Assembly: GCA_902776515.1 (NCBI GenBank)
Contig: CACYQE010000010.1
Span: 1 to 12,820 of the forward strand
DNA: 12,820 nt
Reading direction: 5' to 3'
Origin: an uncultured Pseudomonadota bacterium
Lineage (GTDB): Bacteria > Pseudomonadota > Alphaproteobacteria > Rs-D84
Made by a program: the position numbers and the translations under genes. The notes beneath the pieces are model-generated. The model did no database searches. It was not told where the DNA came from and saw only the letters and a program-made list of their open reading frames with translations. Numbering within the stretch: the first letter of the stretch is position 1; every line of letters begins with the position of its first letter. Below, one piece after another: positions 6,597-12,820 of this stretch.

Positions 6597-9335
6597 ATGT
6601 CAGAAATAAATGAAATAAACGAAGTTAAAATACCTCAATCATCATTGGAACACGAAATGCGGACCAGTTTTTTGGATTACGCAATGTCCGTTATCGTTGA
6701 TCGTGCATTACCTGATGTGCGTGATGGTTGTAAACCGGTGCATCGTCGTATTTTGTATGTTATGAATGATGTGGCACCCGCAAATAAACCTACTGTTAAA
6801 TCGGCTCGTATTGTCGGTGATGTTATGGGTAAATACCATCCACACGGGGACAGCTCTATATATGAAGCTATGGTTCGTATGGGTCAGGATTTTTCCATGG
6901 GCGAAATGTTGGTCCAAGGTCAAGGTAACTTTGGTTCGCGTGATGGCGACAAAGCCGCTGCTATGCGTTATACCGAGGCCAGGTTATCAAAACTTGGTGC
7001 ATCGTTGATGGAAGATATGGACAAAGACACGGTTGATTGGATGCCGAATTTTGACGGGACGTTGCAAGAGCCGGTTGTTTTGCCAACTAAATTTCCAAAT
7101 TTTTTGGTAAATGGTGGTTCGGGTATTGCGGTTGGTATGGCGACAAATGTGCCGACATATAATCTTGGTGAGATTTGTAACGGTATTTTGGCAATTTTGG
7201 ATAATCGTGAATTGTCTGATGACGAATTGTTCCAAATTATTCCTGGGCCTGATTTTCCGACTGGTGCGATAATTATGGGGCGTGCCGGTGCATACAAGGC
7301 TCATACTACGGGACGTGGTTCGATAATTGTTCGTGCAAAGACACATTTGGAAACGTTCCATGATCACCAGGCGATTATTGTTGATGAAATACCATATCAG
7401 GTTAACAAGGCACAAATGATTGTAAAAATTGCCGAATTGACCAAGGATAAACGTATTGAAGGTATTTCTGAGATTCGTGATGAATCATCCAAGGAAGGTT
7501 TGCGTATCGTTATTGAATTAAAACGTGATGCTATTGCAGATGTTGTTTTAAATCATTTGTTCCAATATACCGAAATGCAAACGAATTTTCCGGTAAATAT
7601 GATGGCGTTGAATCGTGGTCGTCCGATGTTGTTTAACGTTCGTGGTGTGTTAGATGCCTTTATTGAATTCCGTGAAGAAGTTATTCGTCGCAGAACGATA
7701 TTTGATTTGAATAAAGCCCGCAACCGTGCACACACATTGTTAGGTTTGTCGGTTGCTGTTGGTAATTTGGACGAGGTTATTGAATTAATAAAATCTTCCG
7801 CTAATCCCGAAGATGCACGCAATGCATTGGTTTCACGTGGGTGGAAGGCATCTGATATTGAAAACTATATTCAATTGATAGATGACCCGAATACAGAATA
7901 CAAAGATGGTATGTTTTATATGTCTGATGATCAGGCACGTGCTATTTTGGAATTGCAATTACACCGCTTGACCGGGTTGGAACGTGACAAGTTACATGCT
8001 GATTTGGTTGAATTGGGTGCACAAATTCGTGACCTGTTGGATATATTGGCATCACATGAACGTATAATTCAAATTATTCGTGAAGAAACAACGGCTGTTC
8101 GTGATAATTGGGGTCAACCACGCCGCACAGAAATATCTGATGCTGAAATCGATATAGATATTGAAGATTTGATTGCACGTGAAGATATGGTTGTAACGGT
8201 ATCGAATACTGGTTATATTAAACGTGTTTCGTTGGATACATATCGTGCACAAAAACGTGGTGGCAAAGGACGCAACGCAATGTCAACCAAGGATGACGAT
8301 TACGTGGTTCAGGTTTTTGTCGCAAACACGCATACACCACTGTTGTTCTTTAGTTCCAAGGGATTATGTTATAAATTAAAAACATACAAATTGCCCGAGG
8401 CCGCGGCCGCAGCCAAGGGCCGTCCGTTGGTTAATTTGTTGCCGTTGGAAAATGGTGAAACAATTACCGCTATTTTACCGGTTCCCGAAGAAGATGTTGC
8501 GGCAATAAAGAATTCTGGGACAGAACATTTCTTGATGTTTGTAACTGCATCTGGGACAGTGCGGCGTAATCGTATGTCTGATTTTGATTCTATCCGCAGC
8601 AATGGAAAAATTGCAATGAAGTTGGATGAAGGCGACAGTTTGGTTTCTGTGTTGCCATGTAATGAATCCCAAGATGTTTTCTTGGCGACATATCGTGGAC
8701 GTTGCATAAGATTCCCTGTGCCGGAAATTCGTGTGTTTGCTGGACGTAATTCGACTGGTGTTCGTGGTATAACATTAGGCAAAGATGATAAGATTATTGG
8801 TATGTCTATGTTGAACAGGGGTGAAACAGATTCTGCTGTTCGTGCGGCTTATATAAAGCAAAGTCGTGCGGCACGTCGTGCAGCAACCGGCATAGAAGAA
8901 GAGGCCGATGACACCGAAGAAGAAGTAACAACATTGGTTTTGGATGATGCCAAGATGGCGGAAATGGCCGCACGCGAAGAGTTCATCTTGACCATATCTG
9001 AAAATGGATTTGGTAAACGCACCAGTTCGTATGAATATCGTTTAACACATCGTGGTGGTGGTGGATTTACTAATATCAAATTGGGTGGTAAAAACACGGC
9101 TGTGGCGGGTTCGTTCCCGGTGGCCGATGATCATGATATCATTATGGTAACCGATGGCGGCAAGATTATCAGAACACCGGCATCTGATATACGTATCGCG
9201 GGTCGTTCAACTGCCGGTGTGACATTATTTAGAACAGCCGAAAATGAAAAGGTTATGTCCGCAATATCAATTGAATCAGATGATTCCGAAGATGTTGCTG
9301 ATGTTCAAGCTGATGTGGTAACCGTTCAGGAATAG
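6597..9335 (+). CDS. gyrA: DNA gyrase subunit A
   Basis: The 912-residue protein is the DNA-cleaving subunit of gyrase, which introduces negative supercoils with GyrB. The N-terminal breakage-reunion domain is complete: catalytic tyrosine Y125 in AAMRYTEARL, and a quinolone-determining region GKYHPHGDSSIYEAM with S86 and E90 at the positions of E. coli S83 and D87, the usual drug-sensitive residues. The GyrA box at 552-558 reads QKRGGKG (canonical QRRGGKG), which separates it from ParC. The C-terminal beta-pinwheel is interrupted at about 745-795 by a charged segment rich in Arg, Ala and Glu (around GIEEEADDTEEE), as commonly seen in alphaproteobacterial GyrA. The protein ends in an acidic tail (SDDSEDVADVQADV). 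The start is supported by the ribosome binding site. A MerR-type regulator follows 5 bases after the stop, so the two are co-transcribed. Confidence 0.97.
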   Translation: MSEINEINEVKIPQSSLEHEMRTSFLDYAMSVIVDRALPDVRDGCKPVHRRILYVMNDVAPANKPTVKSARIVGDVMGKYHPHGDSSIYEAMVRMGQDFSMGEMLVQGQGNFGSRDGDKAAAMRYTEARLSKLGASLMEDMDKDTVDWMPNFDGTLQEPVVLPTKFPNFLVNGGSGIAVGMATNVPTYNLGEICNGILAILDNRELSDDELFQIIPGPDFPTGAIIMGRAGAYKAHTTGRGSIIVRAKTHLETFHDHQAIIVDEIPYQVNKAQMIVKIAELTKDKRIEGISEIRDESSKEGLRIVIELKRDAIADVVLNHLFQYTEMQTNFPVNMMALNRGRPMLFNVRGVLDAFIEFREEVIRRRTIFDLNKARNRAHTLLGLSVAVGNLDEVIELIKSSANPEDARNALVSRGWKASDIENYIQLIDDPNTEYKDGMFYMSDDQARAILELQLHRLTGLERDKLHADLVELGAQIRDLLDILASHERIIQIIREETTAVRDNWGQPRRTEISDAEIDIDIEDLIAREDMVVTVSNTGYIKRVSLDTYRAQKRGGKGRNAMSTKDDDYVVQVFVANTHTPLLFFSSKGLCYKLKTYKLPEAAAAAKGRPLVNLLPLENGETITAILPVPEEDVAAIKNSGTEHFLMFVTASGTVRRNRMSDFDSIRSNGKIAMKLDEGDSLVSVLPCNESQDVFLATYRGRCIRFPVPEIRVFAGRNSTGVRGITLGKDDKIIGMSMLNRGETDSAVRAAYIKQSRAARRAATGIEEEADDTEEEVTTLVLDDAKMAEMAAREEFILTISENGFGKRTSSYEYRLTHRGGGGFTNIKLGGKNTAVAGSFPVADDHDIIMVTDGGKIIRTPASDIRIAGRSTAGVTLFRTAENEKVMSAISIESDDSEDVADVQADVVTVQE

Positions 9336-9340
9336 TTCAG

Positions 9341-9766
9341 ATGGAAAACGAATATTTTGCATCTATTAACGAAGTATCAAAGCAACTGGGCTTGCCGGCA
9401 CACACTTTGCGTTATTGGGAAAAACAATTCCCAAACGTTGTGCGTCCGGTGGCCGGGGCTGGTGGTCGGCGTTACTATCGCCCTGAAACAGTTGAAAGAT
9501 TAAAAACTATTCAAGATTTGTTATATAATCGTGGAATGACAATTGCCGGTGTAAAAAAGATGATTTATAACGGTGAATTTGTTGTGAATCCTGATGTTGT
9601 GGCAATTGATGTTGCGAAACCATCGGTGAAAACGGTCGCTGACACACCCCAAAATATTACAACCGGGGTAAAACCGCAAATATCCGGACCGTGTGAATTG
9701 GATATGGCCAAGGTTGATTTGGCAATTGGCTTGTTAAATCAGGCAAGGGATATTTTAAAATCTTGA
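9341..9766 (+). CDS. MerR-family DNA-binding transcriptional regulator
   Basis: The 141-residue protein has an N-terminal MerR winged helix-turn-helix (about 6-75): SINEVSKQLGLPAHTLRYWE (helix-turn-helix), then AGGRRYYRPETVERL (wing) and LLYNRGMTIAGVKKMI (second helix pair). The form of the recognition segment and the GGRRYYRP wing are those of the short MerR-type regulator commonly found in alphaproteobacteria, often beside ihfA. After a low-complexity linker (about 80-115) the C terminus (DMAKVDLAIGLLNQARDIL) is a short amphipathic helix, probably for dimerisation. There is no metal-binding cysteine set; only one cysteine is present, in GPCEL. It lies 5 bases behind gyrA, with AGGA inside the gyrA end (9328-9331), so it is probably translationally coupled. 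What it regulates is not evident. Confidence 0.88.
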   Translation: MENEYFASINEVSKQLGLPAHTLRYWEKQFPNVVRPVAGAGGRRYYRPETVERLKTIQDLLYNRGMTIAGVKKMIYNGEFVVNPDVVAIDVAKPSVKTVADTPQNITTGVKPQISGPCELDMAKVDLAIGLLNQARDILKS

Positions 9767-9802
9767 TAAATTGACACAAGCCGTTTTTTTTACAGATAAA
9801 AA

Positions 9803-9831
9803 TTGACAAATAAAAAAACAGGGTTTATAAT
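9803..9831 (+). promoter_or_regulatory. Exact consensus sigma-70 promoter of the repeat-protein pair
   Basis: TTGACA (9803-9808), a 17-base A-rich spacer and TATAAT (9826-9831) match the consensus at all twelve positions. A second TTGACA at 9771-9776 may be a weaker tandem promoter, with GATAAA downstream. The leader carries GGAGG at 9852-9856, 6 bases before the first ATG. No other promoter in the window is this close to the ideal, suggesting high or constitutive expression. Confidence 0.85.
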
Positions 9832-9862
9832 TTGCCAAAAAATAAATTTATGGAGGTAAATT

Positions 9863-10570
9863 ATGAAAGAAAATGTTGCTTTTTGTGATGAAAAATCATG
9901 GATAAGAGCCATTCGAAAAGATAAAAAACTTTTGGCCTCTGTTCCAGAACAGTTTTGCACGTTAAGACTGCAAAAAATTATATTAAATACCGATTGGCGT
10001 TCAATAAGATACATAAAAAATCCTTGTACGGAAATTCAATACTTTGCGATTGCAAAAAGTCCTTTGGCTATTAAATACATTGATGTGCAAGATGAAGATG
10101 TTGTTCGAACCGTATTAAAACAAGATTGGAAATATGCAAAATTTGTTAAAAATGGTGCTTTGTTAGAGCAATTAGTGCAAGATAATGCGGATTTGATTAA
10201 ATTCATAAAAAAACCATCCGAAGAATTGCAAATGAATGTTGTTTGCATAAACCCCCAGAATATAGAATATATCTCTAACCCCACCAAAAAAGTTCAATTA
10301 TGTGCAGTTGGTAAAAATCCAAAAGTTATTCAATATATAAAAAATCCGGAAAAAGATGTTCAGTTGGAGGCTTTTAAACAAGATAAATCTTGTGCAAGTC
10401 TTATTGATAATCCGTGTCAAGAGGTTAAATCCTATTTGTTACACGAACAAATCATCCAAGAAAACAAAATGTCCGAAGATAAGTTTAATGATTATTTTAA
10501 ACGACTGCAGGAATCGATATTGAAAACAGGATTTTCAAATAAGATACAAAACGGCCAACGTGGTTGTTAA
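9863..10570 (+). CDS. 22-residue-repeat solenoid-type protein, first of a tandem pair
   Basis: I do not recognise a named family. The 235 residues are mostly a repeat of 22 residues, with a pattern of I-x-Y-I-x-N-P-x-x-x-V-Q, then x-x-A-V-x-K-N-x, then x-A. The proline of each unit falls at about 54, 76, 98, 118, 140, 162 and 184: 22 apart except one 20-residue unit (98-118). Units two and three are degenerate (the proline is lost) and units around 140 and 162 are the best preserved (IEYISNPTKKVQLCAV, IQYIKNPEKDVQLEAF). A tail (KSYLLHEQ, then KMSEDKFNDYFKRLQES) follows, shared with the next gene. The repeat suggests a helical solenoid, a protein-binding scaffold, in the spirit of HEAT-like or DUF4116-type repeats. 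There is no signal peptide or membrane segment, so it is likely cytoplasmic. The ATG at 9863 has a strong GGAGG. Confidence 0.85.
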   Translation: MKENVAFCDEKSWIRAIRKDKKLLASVPEQFCTLRLQKIILNTDWRSIRYIKNPCTEIQYFAIAKSPLAIKYIDVQDEDVVRTVLKQDWKYAKFVKNGALLEQLVQDNADLIKFIKKPSEELQMNVVCINPQNIEYISNPTKKVQLCAVGKNPKVIQYIKNPEKDVQLEAFKQDKSCASLIDNPCQEVKSYLLHEQIIQENKMSEDKFNDYFKRLQESILKTGFSNKIQNGQRGC

Positions 10571-10608
10571 AAAAATTGATAAAACATAACTTTTGTAGAG
10601 GTGTTGTT

Positions 10609-11340
10609 ATGAATAGGGAACGTGCAAAAGAAATTGAAAACGGAAAAATAGCTCTGGTTACCGCTAATTGGAAAACGTTGGCGGATATACCACATGTACG
10701 CAGAACACCAGATATTGAATTGGCGGCGGTTAATGCAAATTGGCGGGCGATACAATTTATTGCAAAGCCCAATGAAAAAGTTCAGATTTCTGCGGTAAAA
10801 CAAAATTGGCACGCGTTGGAGTATATCGGTAACCCTTTCAGCAGTGTGCAAAAAATCGCGGTCAATATCAACGCAAACGCAATTAAGTATATAAAACATC
10901 CAACAGAAGAGACAATCAAACTAGCAATGACAAAAAATTGGCATGCCGCAAAATATATCACAGACAGTAAATATATGCGTATTGCCATTTCTAAAAATGT
11001 AAAAGCGTTAAAGTTTGTCGAAGATCCGGCGGATTCATTACAAATGTTGGCTGTTAAATCGGATCCTGATGCAATTAGATATATTGCTAATCCGTGCAAG
11101 AGAGTTCAAGAATTTGTTATTAGCAAATCGCCTAAACTTATTGAGTTTATTGCACATCCTGATGCCCAGGTTGAATTAACGGCGTTTTTAAAAGACAAAA
11201 CTTGTGCACATTTAATCAAAAACCCAACCACAGAATCTGTGAAGTCGTATCTGAGACAAGAAGAATTATCGAAATGTAAAATGTCAGCTGATGCATTTAG
11301 TGAATATCTGGATCGTTTACAGGCATCAATGAAGAAATAA
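10609..11340 (+). CDS. 22-residue-repeat solenoid-type protein, second of a tandem pair
   Basis: This 243-residue paralogue of the preceding protein has proline positions at 54, 76, 98, 120 (serine), 140, 162, 184 and 206: one repeat more than its neighbour, again with a single 20-residue unit (120-140). Units read IQFIAKPNEKVQISAVKQNW, LEYIGNPFSSVQ, IKYIKHPTEET, IRYIANPCKRVQ and IEFIAHPDAQVE. The tail (VKSYLRQEE, KMSADAFSEYLDRLQAS) matches its partner. The start at 10609 is chosen because AGAGG (10597-10601) lies 7 bases upstream, as in the first gene; an upstream TTG at 10564 would overlap the first gene and has no such support. The gap to the first gene is 38 bases with no promoter, so they form a two-gene operon ended by the hairpin at 11361-11382. 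No signal peptide or membrane segment is seen. Function unknown. Confidence 0.85.
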   Translation: MNRERAKEIENGKIALVTANWKTLADIPHVRRTPDIELAAVNANWRAIQFIAKPNEKVQISAVKQNWHALEYIGNPFSSVQKIAVNINANAIKYIKHPTEETIKLAMTKNWHAAKYITDSKYMRIAISKNVKALKFVEDPADSLQMLAVKSDPDAIRYIANPCKRVQEFVISKSPKLIEFIAHPDAQVELTAFLKDKTCAHLIKNPTTESVKSYLRQEELSKCKMSADAFSEYLDRLQASMKK

Positions 11341-11355
11341 ATTTGTGGTTGTGTT

Positions 11356-11387
11356 AAAAAACACCACCCATCTGGGTGGTGTTTTTC
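11356..11387 (+). terminator. Strong intrinsic terminator of the repeat-protein operon
   Basis: ACACCACCC (11361-11369), loop ATCT, GGGTGGTGT (11374-11382) is a perfect 9-base-pair stem, flanked by A residues and followed by TTTTT (11382-11386), with a further T-run at 11392-11399. It begins 20 bases after the second repeat-protein stop. Confidence 0.93.
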
Positions 11388-11414
11388 TCTTGTTTTTTTA
11401 CACAGGTATTGCTG

Positions 11415-11447
11415 CGGTGTATCATGGGTTCGATTCCCGGAACACCG
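11415..11447 (+). other. tRNA-like minihelix fragment (acceptor stem plus T-arm)
   Basis: CGGTGT (11415-11420) pairs with ACACCG (11442-11447). Between them, after a two-base linker, lies GGG TTCGATT CCC (11426-11438), a standard T-loop with its stem. The layout is that of a tRNA acceptor and T-arm with the D, anticodon and variable parts removed; no CCA follows. The 16 bases 11423-11438 also occur, in inverted orientation, in the T-arm of the adjacent tRNA-Glu. It is probably a decayed or partial tRNA copy; a functional small RNA is less likely but possible. Confidence 0.45.
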
Positions 11448-11448
11448 G

Positions 11449-11479
11449 ATAAAAATAAAATCCGGCACAAGGCCGAATT
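11449..11479 (-). terminator. Intrinsic terminator of tRNA-Glu
   Basis: On the minus strand AATTCGGC (11472-11479), loop CTTGT and GCCGGATT (11459-11466) form an 8-pair stem with one G-T pair, followed by a T-rich stretch (plus-strand A-run 11450-11460). It lies about 10 bases after the tRNA 3' end. Confidence 0.8.
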
Positions 11480-11489
11480 TAATTTTTAT

Positions 11490-11564
11490 TGGCAGTCCCA
11501 ATGGGAATCGAACCCATGTTACCGGAATGAGAATCCGATGTCCTGACCGCTAGACGATGGGACC
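11490..11564 (-). tRNA. tRNA-Glu (anticodon CTC)
   Basis: The 75 bases fold as a full cloverleaf: acceptor GGTCCCA with TGGGACT (a G-U first pair), D-arm GTC/GAC with a TAGCGGTCAG loop, anticodon stem TCGGA/TCCGG around loop TTCTCAT (anticodon CTC, reading GAG), T-arm ATGGG/CCCAT with TTCGATT, discriminator G and an encoded CCA. The T-TCGTCTAG start and TAAC variable region are typical of bacterial tRNA-Glu. Its own promoter and terminator flank it. Confidence 0.94.
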
Positions 11565-11576
11565 AAAACAAAAGGT

Positions 11577-11605
11577 ATCTTACATATTTTATTCTGTGTT
11601 TTCAA
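11577..11605 (-). promoter_or_regulatory. tRNA-Glu promoter
   Basis: On the minus strand TTGAAA (11600-11605), a 17-base spacer and TAAGAT (11577-11582) make a good vegetative promoter, with transcription starting a few bases before the tRNA 5' end (11564). Its -35 lies in one arm of the palindrome at 11599-11621. Confidence 0.7.
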
Positions 11606-11621
11606 TATATTTTATTGAAAA
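11599..11621. repeat. Palindrome containing both divergent -35 boxes
   Basis: TTTTCAATA (11599-11607) and TATTGAAAA (11613-11621) are a perfect 9-base inverted repeat around TATTT. Each arm contains TTGAAA, the -35 of the tRNA-Glu promoter on one strand and of the ABC exporter promoter on the other. It could simply be two promoters back to back, or a binding site able to affect both. Confidence 0.7.
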
Positions 11622-11643
11622 AAACACGCTGTTGTGATACAAT
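11615..11643 (+). promoter_or_regulatory. Promoter of the ABC exporter gene
   Basis: TTGAAA (11615-11620), a 17-base spacer and TACAAT (11638-11643) match the vegetative consensus well. The ATG at 11642, in frame with the exporter, overlaps this -10 box and so would not be in the message; this supports the start at 11678. Confidence 0.7.
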
Positions 11644-11677
11644 GCCGCACGTGCAAAATATTAGTTGGGGGGCGGTT

Positions 11678-12820
11678 ATGTCAAAAAATACAACACTAAA
11701 TTTCAAAGAAATGCCAAAAACATTAACTGGTTTTTATTTGCGTTATGTTTGCAAAGGGTTTGTTTGGCTGTTGGTTGGTATATTTTTGACACGTTTGATT
11801 GTTGGATTGGATAATGTTTTGTGGCCAATGTATCAACGTTGGGTTGTTGCTATGTTGGAAAATGCACCGGCCGGGGTAAATTTGATGAAATGGTGTTTGC
11901 CAACGATTATATTAATTACGGCACTTGGTTTGACAATGAGTGTTTTTGCATTGATACGTAATTGGTTGATGCATATTTTTCGTCCCAAGGCTAATCGCAA
12001 AATATCCGAATTTTTTACAGACTATGTGCACAGTCAATCTATGTCTTTTTGGACATCACGTATGGCGGGTCAAGTTTATTCCAGAATGTCCGATATAGCC
12101 AATGGATTGGATGCGATTGTTTTTGATGTATTCAACATTGTTATTCGGTTTGCAATGGCATTGATAAATTCGGTTGCTTTGTTTTCTGTTAACAAATATA
12201 TTGCGATAGTATTTATATCTGTATTTGTTTTTCGTGCTTTGTTTATGTGGTATTTACGCAAACCAATTAAAAAATCTTCAAAAGATTCGTCCGATATAAA
12301 TTCCAAATTGTCGGGTAAATTAATTGACAGTTTTTCTAATGCAACAAATGTAAAGCTGTTTGCCGGTGCATTACGTGAACACGATTATCTTGACCCGATT
12401 AGAACAGAAAGGGTGGATAAAAAACGTCGTTCTTATTTTTGGCAAAGGGTTGCTTTATCAGTTCCGAATTTTATATGGGATATAACATTTGGGGCAACAT
12501 TGGTGTTATGTGTATATATGTTTTCCAATTCAGAAATGAATTTGGCAGACATAGTTTATTCAATATCTGTTTATACAATGGTTGTTAATATGATTGGTAT
12601 GATTATGGATTCTATACCTGATATTATTGACCGTTTATCTGCCGCATCCAAGGCATATACCGAACTTATGGTTCCAATAGATGTAACTGATAAACCAGAT
12701 GCCCAAGATTTGGTTGTGTCAAAAGGAAAAATAGAATTCAAAAATGTTTCTTTTAAATACAAAAACAAAAGAAAATGGATTTTGCGTGATTTTTCATTGA
12801 CTATCAAACCCGGTGAGCGT
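11678..12820 (+). CDS. ABC exporter (fused permease and ATPase), N-terminal part, cut by the window end
   Basis: The frame stays open for 381 codons to the window edge. Residues about 30-320 are a type IV ABC exporter membrane domain with about six hydrophobic segments (for example WLLVGIFLTRLIVGL, LPTIILITALGLTMSVFALI, YIAIVFISVFVFRALFMWY, IWDITFGATLVLCVYMF). The stretch VYSRMSDI and the later SNATNVKLFAG are typical of the cytoplasmic helices of such exporters. The nucleotide-binding domain begins at IEFKNVSFKYKNKRKWILRDFSL (with the A-loop aromatic Y) and continues through IKPGER; Walker A would come next, beyond the window. The family includes lipid, drug and peptide exporters; the substrate cannot be told. 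The start at 11678 follows GGGG (11667-11672) and the promoter at 11615-11643. It is divergent from tRNA-Glu. Confidence 0.88.
   Translation, partial: MSKNTTLNFKEMPKTLTGFYLRYVCKGFVWLLVGIFLTRLIVGLDNVLWPMYQRWVVAMLENAPAGVNLMKWCLPTIILITALGLTMSVFALIRNWLMHIFRPKANRKISEFFTDYVHSQSMSFWTSRMAGQVYSRMSDIANGLDAIVFDVFNIVIRFAMALINSVALFSVNKYIAIVFISVFVFRALFMWYLRKPIKKSSKDSSDINSKLSGKLIDSFSNATNVKLFAGALREHDYLDPIRTERVDKKRRSYFWQRVALSVPNFIWDITFGATLVLCVYMFSNSEMNLADIVYSISVYTMVVNMIGMIMDSIPDIIDRLSAASKAYTELMVPIDVTDKPDAQDLVVSKGKIEFKNVSFKYKNKRKWILRDFSLTIKPGER

Noticed and set aside
9728..9791. Possible terminator after the MerR gene (GGCTTGT with ACAAGCC, then T8)
   Set aside because: The stem is only 7 bases with a 41-base loop, too open for a convincing intrinsic terminator, though the T-run at 9784-9791 is suggestive.
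10564..10608. TTG start for the second repeat protein overlapping the first gene
   Set aside because: AGAGG at 10597-10601 points to the ATG at 10609, and residues from there align with the start of the first protein.
9863..11340. CRISPR array or DNA satellite suggested by regular repeats
   Set aside because: The periodicity is in the protein (22 residues); the DNA units differ widely and there are no identical repeats with unique spacers.
11106..11501. 131-codon minus-strand open frame
   Set aside because: It runs antisense through the second repeat protein, the terminator and part of tRNA-Glu, with no recognisable protein features.
11642..11677. Upstream ATG in frame with the ABC exporter
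   Set aside because: It overlaps the proposed -10 box, so it would not be transcribed.

Overview
The window looks like chromosomal DNA from a low-GC alphaproteobacterium, probably a host-associated or gut lineage. This is inferred from three things: a GyrA with a charged insertion in its C-terminal domain and an acidic tail, a MerR-type regulator with the GGRRYYRP signature next to gyrA, and pairs of VirB6/TrbL-like type IV secretion membrane proteins. I cannot name the species. Most of the window shares one composition, with CGT-dominated arginine codons. The first ~330 bases differ: about 28% GC in the first 300 by hand count, and all five arginines AGA or AGG. They encode part of a DNA polymerase III alpha PHP domain that breaks off inside the start of a VirB6-like gene, so the left edge is probably a recombination scar or an assembly chimera.

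Layout. Positions 2-334 hold the DnaE-type fragment. Positions 312-2391 hold two VirB6/TrbL-like polytopic membrane proteins on the plus strand; the first lacks its N-terminal half. Next come divergent DNA-maintenance genes: uvrD on the minus strand, overlapping the second VirB6-like stop by 4 bases, and dnaQ on the plus strand. The two share a 57-base intergenic region with a palindromic -10 element. A bidirectional terminator separates dnaQ from a convergent gene for an exported protein of unknown function. Upstream of that, also on the minus strand, lie rpmH (L34, 50 residues) and a 31-residue hydrophobic peptide with its own consensus-like promoter and ribosome binding site. From 6535 the plus strand carries gyrA and, 5 bases later, a MerR-type regulator.

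The least familiar part is 9803-11390. An exact consensus promoter (TTGACA, 17 bases, TATAAT) and strong ribosome binding sites drive two adjacent paralogous proteins. Both are built almost entirely of a 22-residue helical-type repeat with a conserved C-terminal tail, and the pair ends at a strong intrinsic terminator. Both paralogues keep a single shortened 20-residue repeat at the same distance from the C terminus, so the whole gene was duplicated. Their function is unknown.

The right end holds a short tRNA-like hairpin, a tRNA-Glu(CTC) gene on the minus strand with its own promoter and terminator, and the start of an ABC exporter that runs off the window before its Walker A motif. The tRNA and exporter promoters are back to back, and their two -35 boxes lie in the arms of one palindrome.

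The recognisable genes are housekeeping functions: replication fidelity, repair, supercoiling and translation. The accessory signals are the VirB6 pair, the repeat-protein pair, the exported protein and the small peptide.
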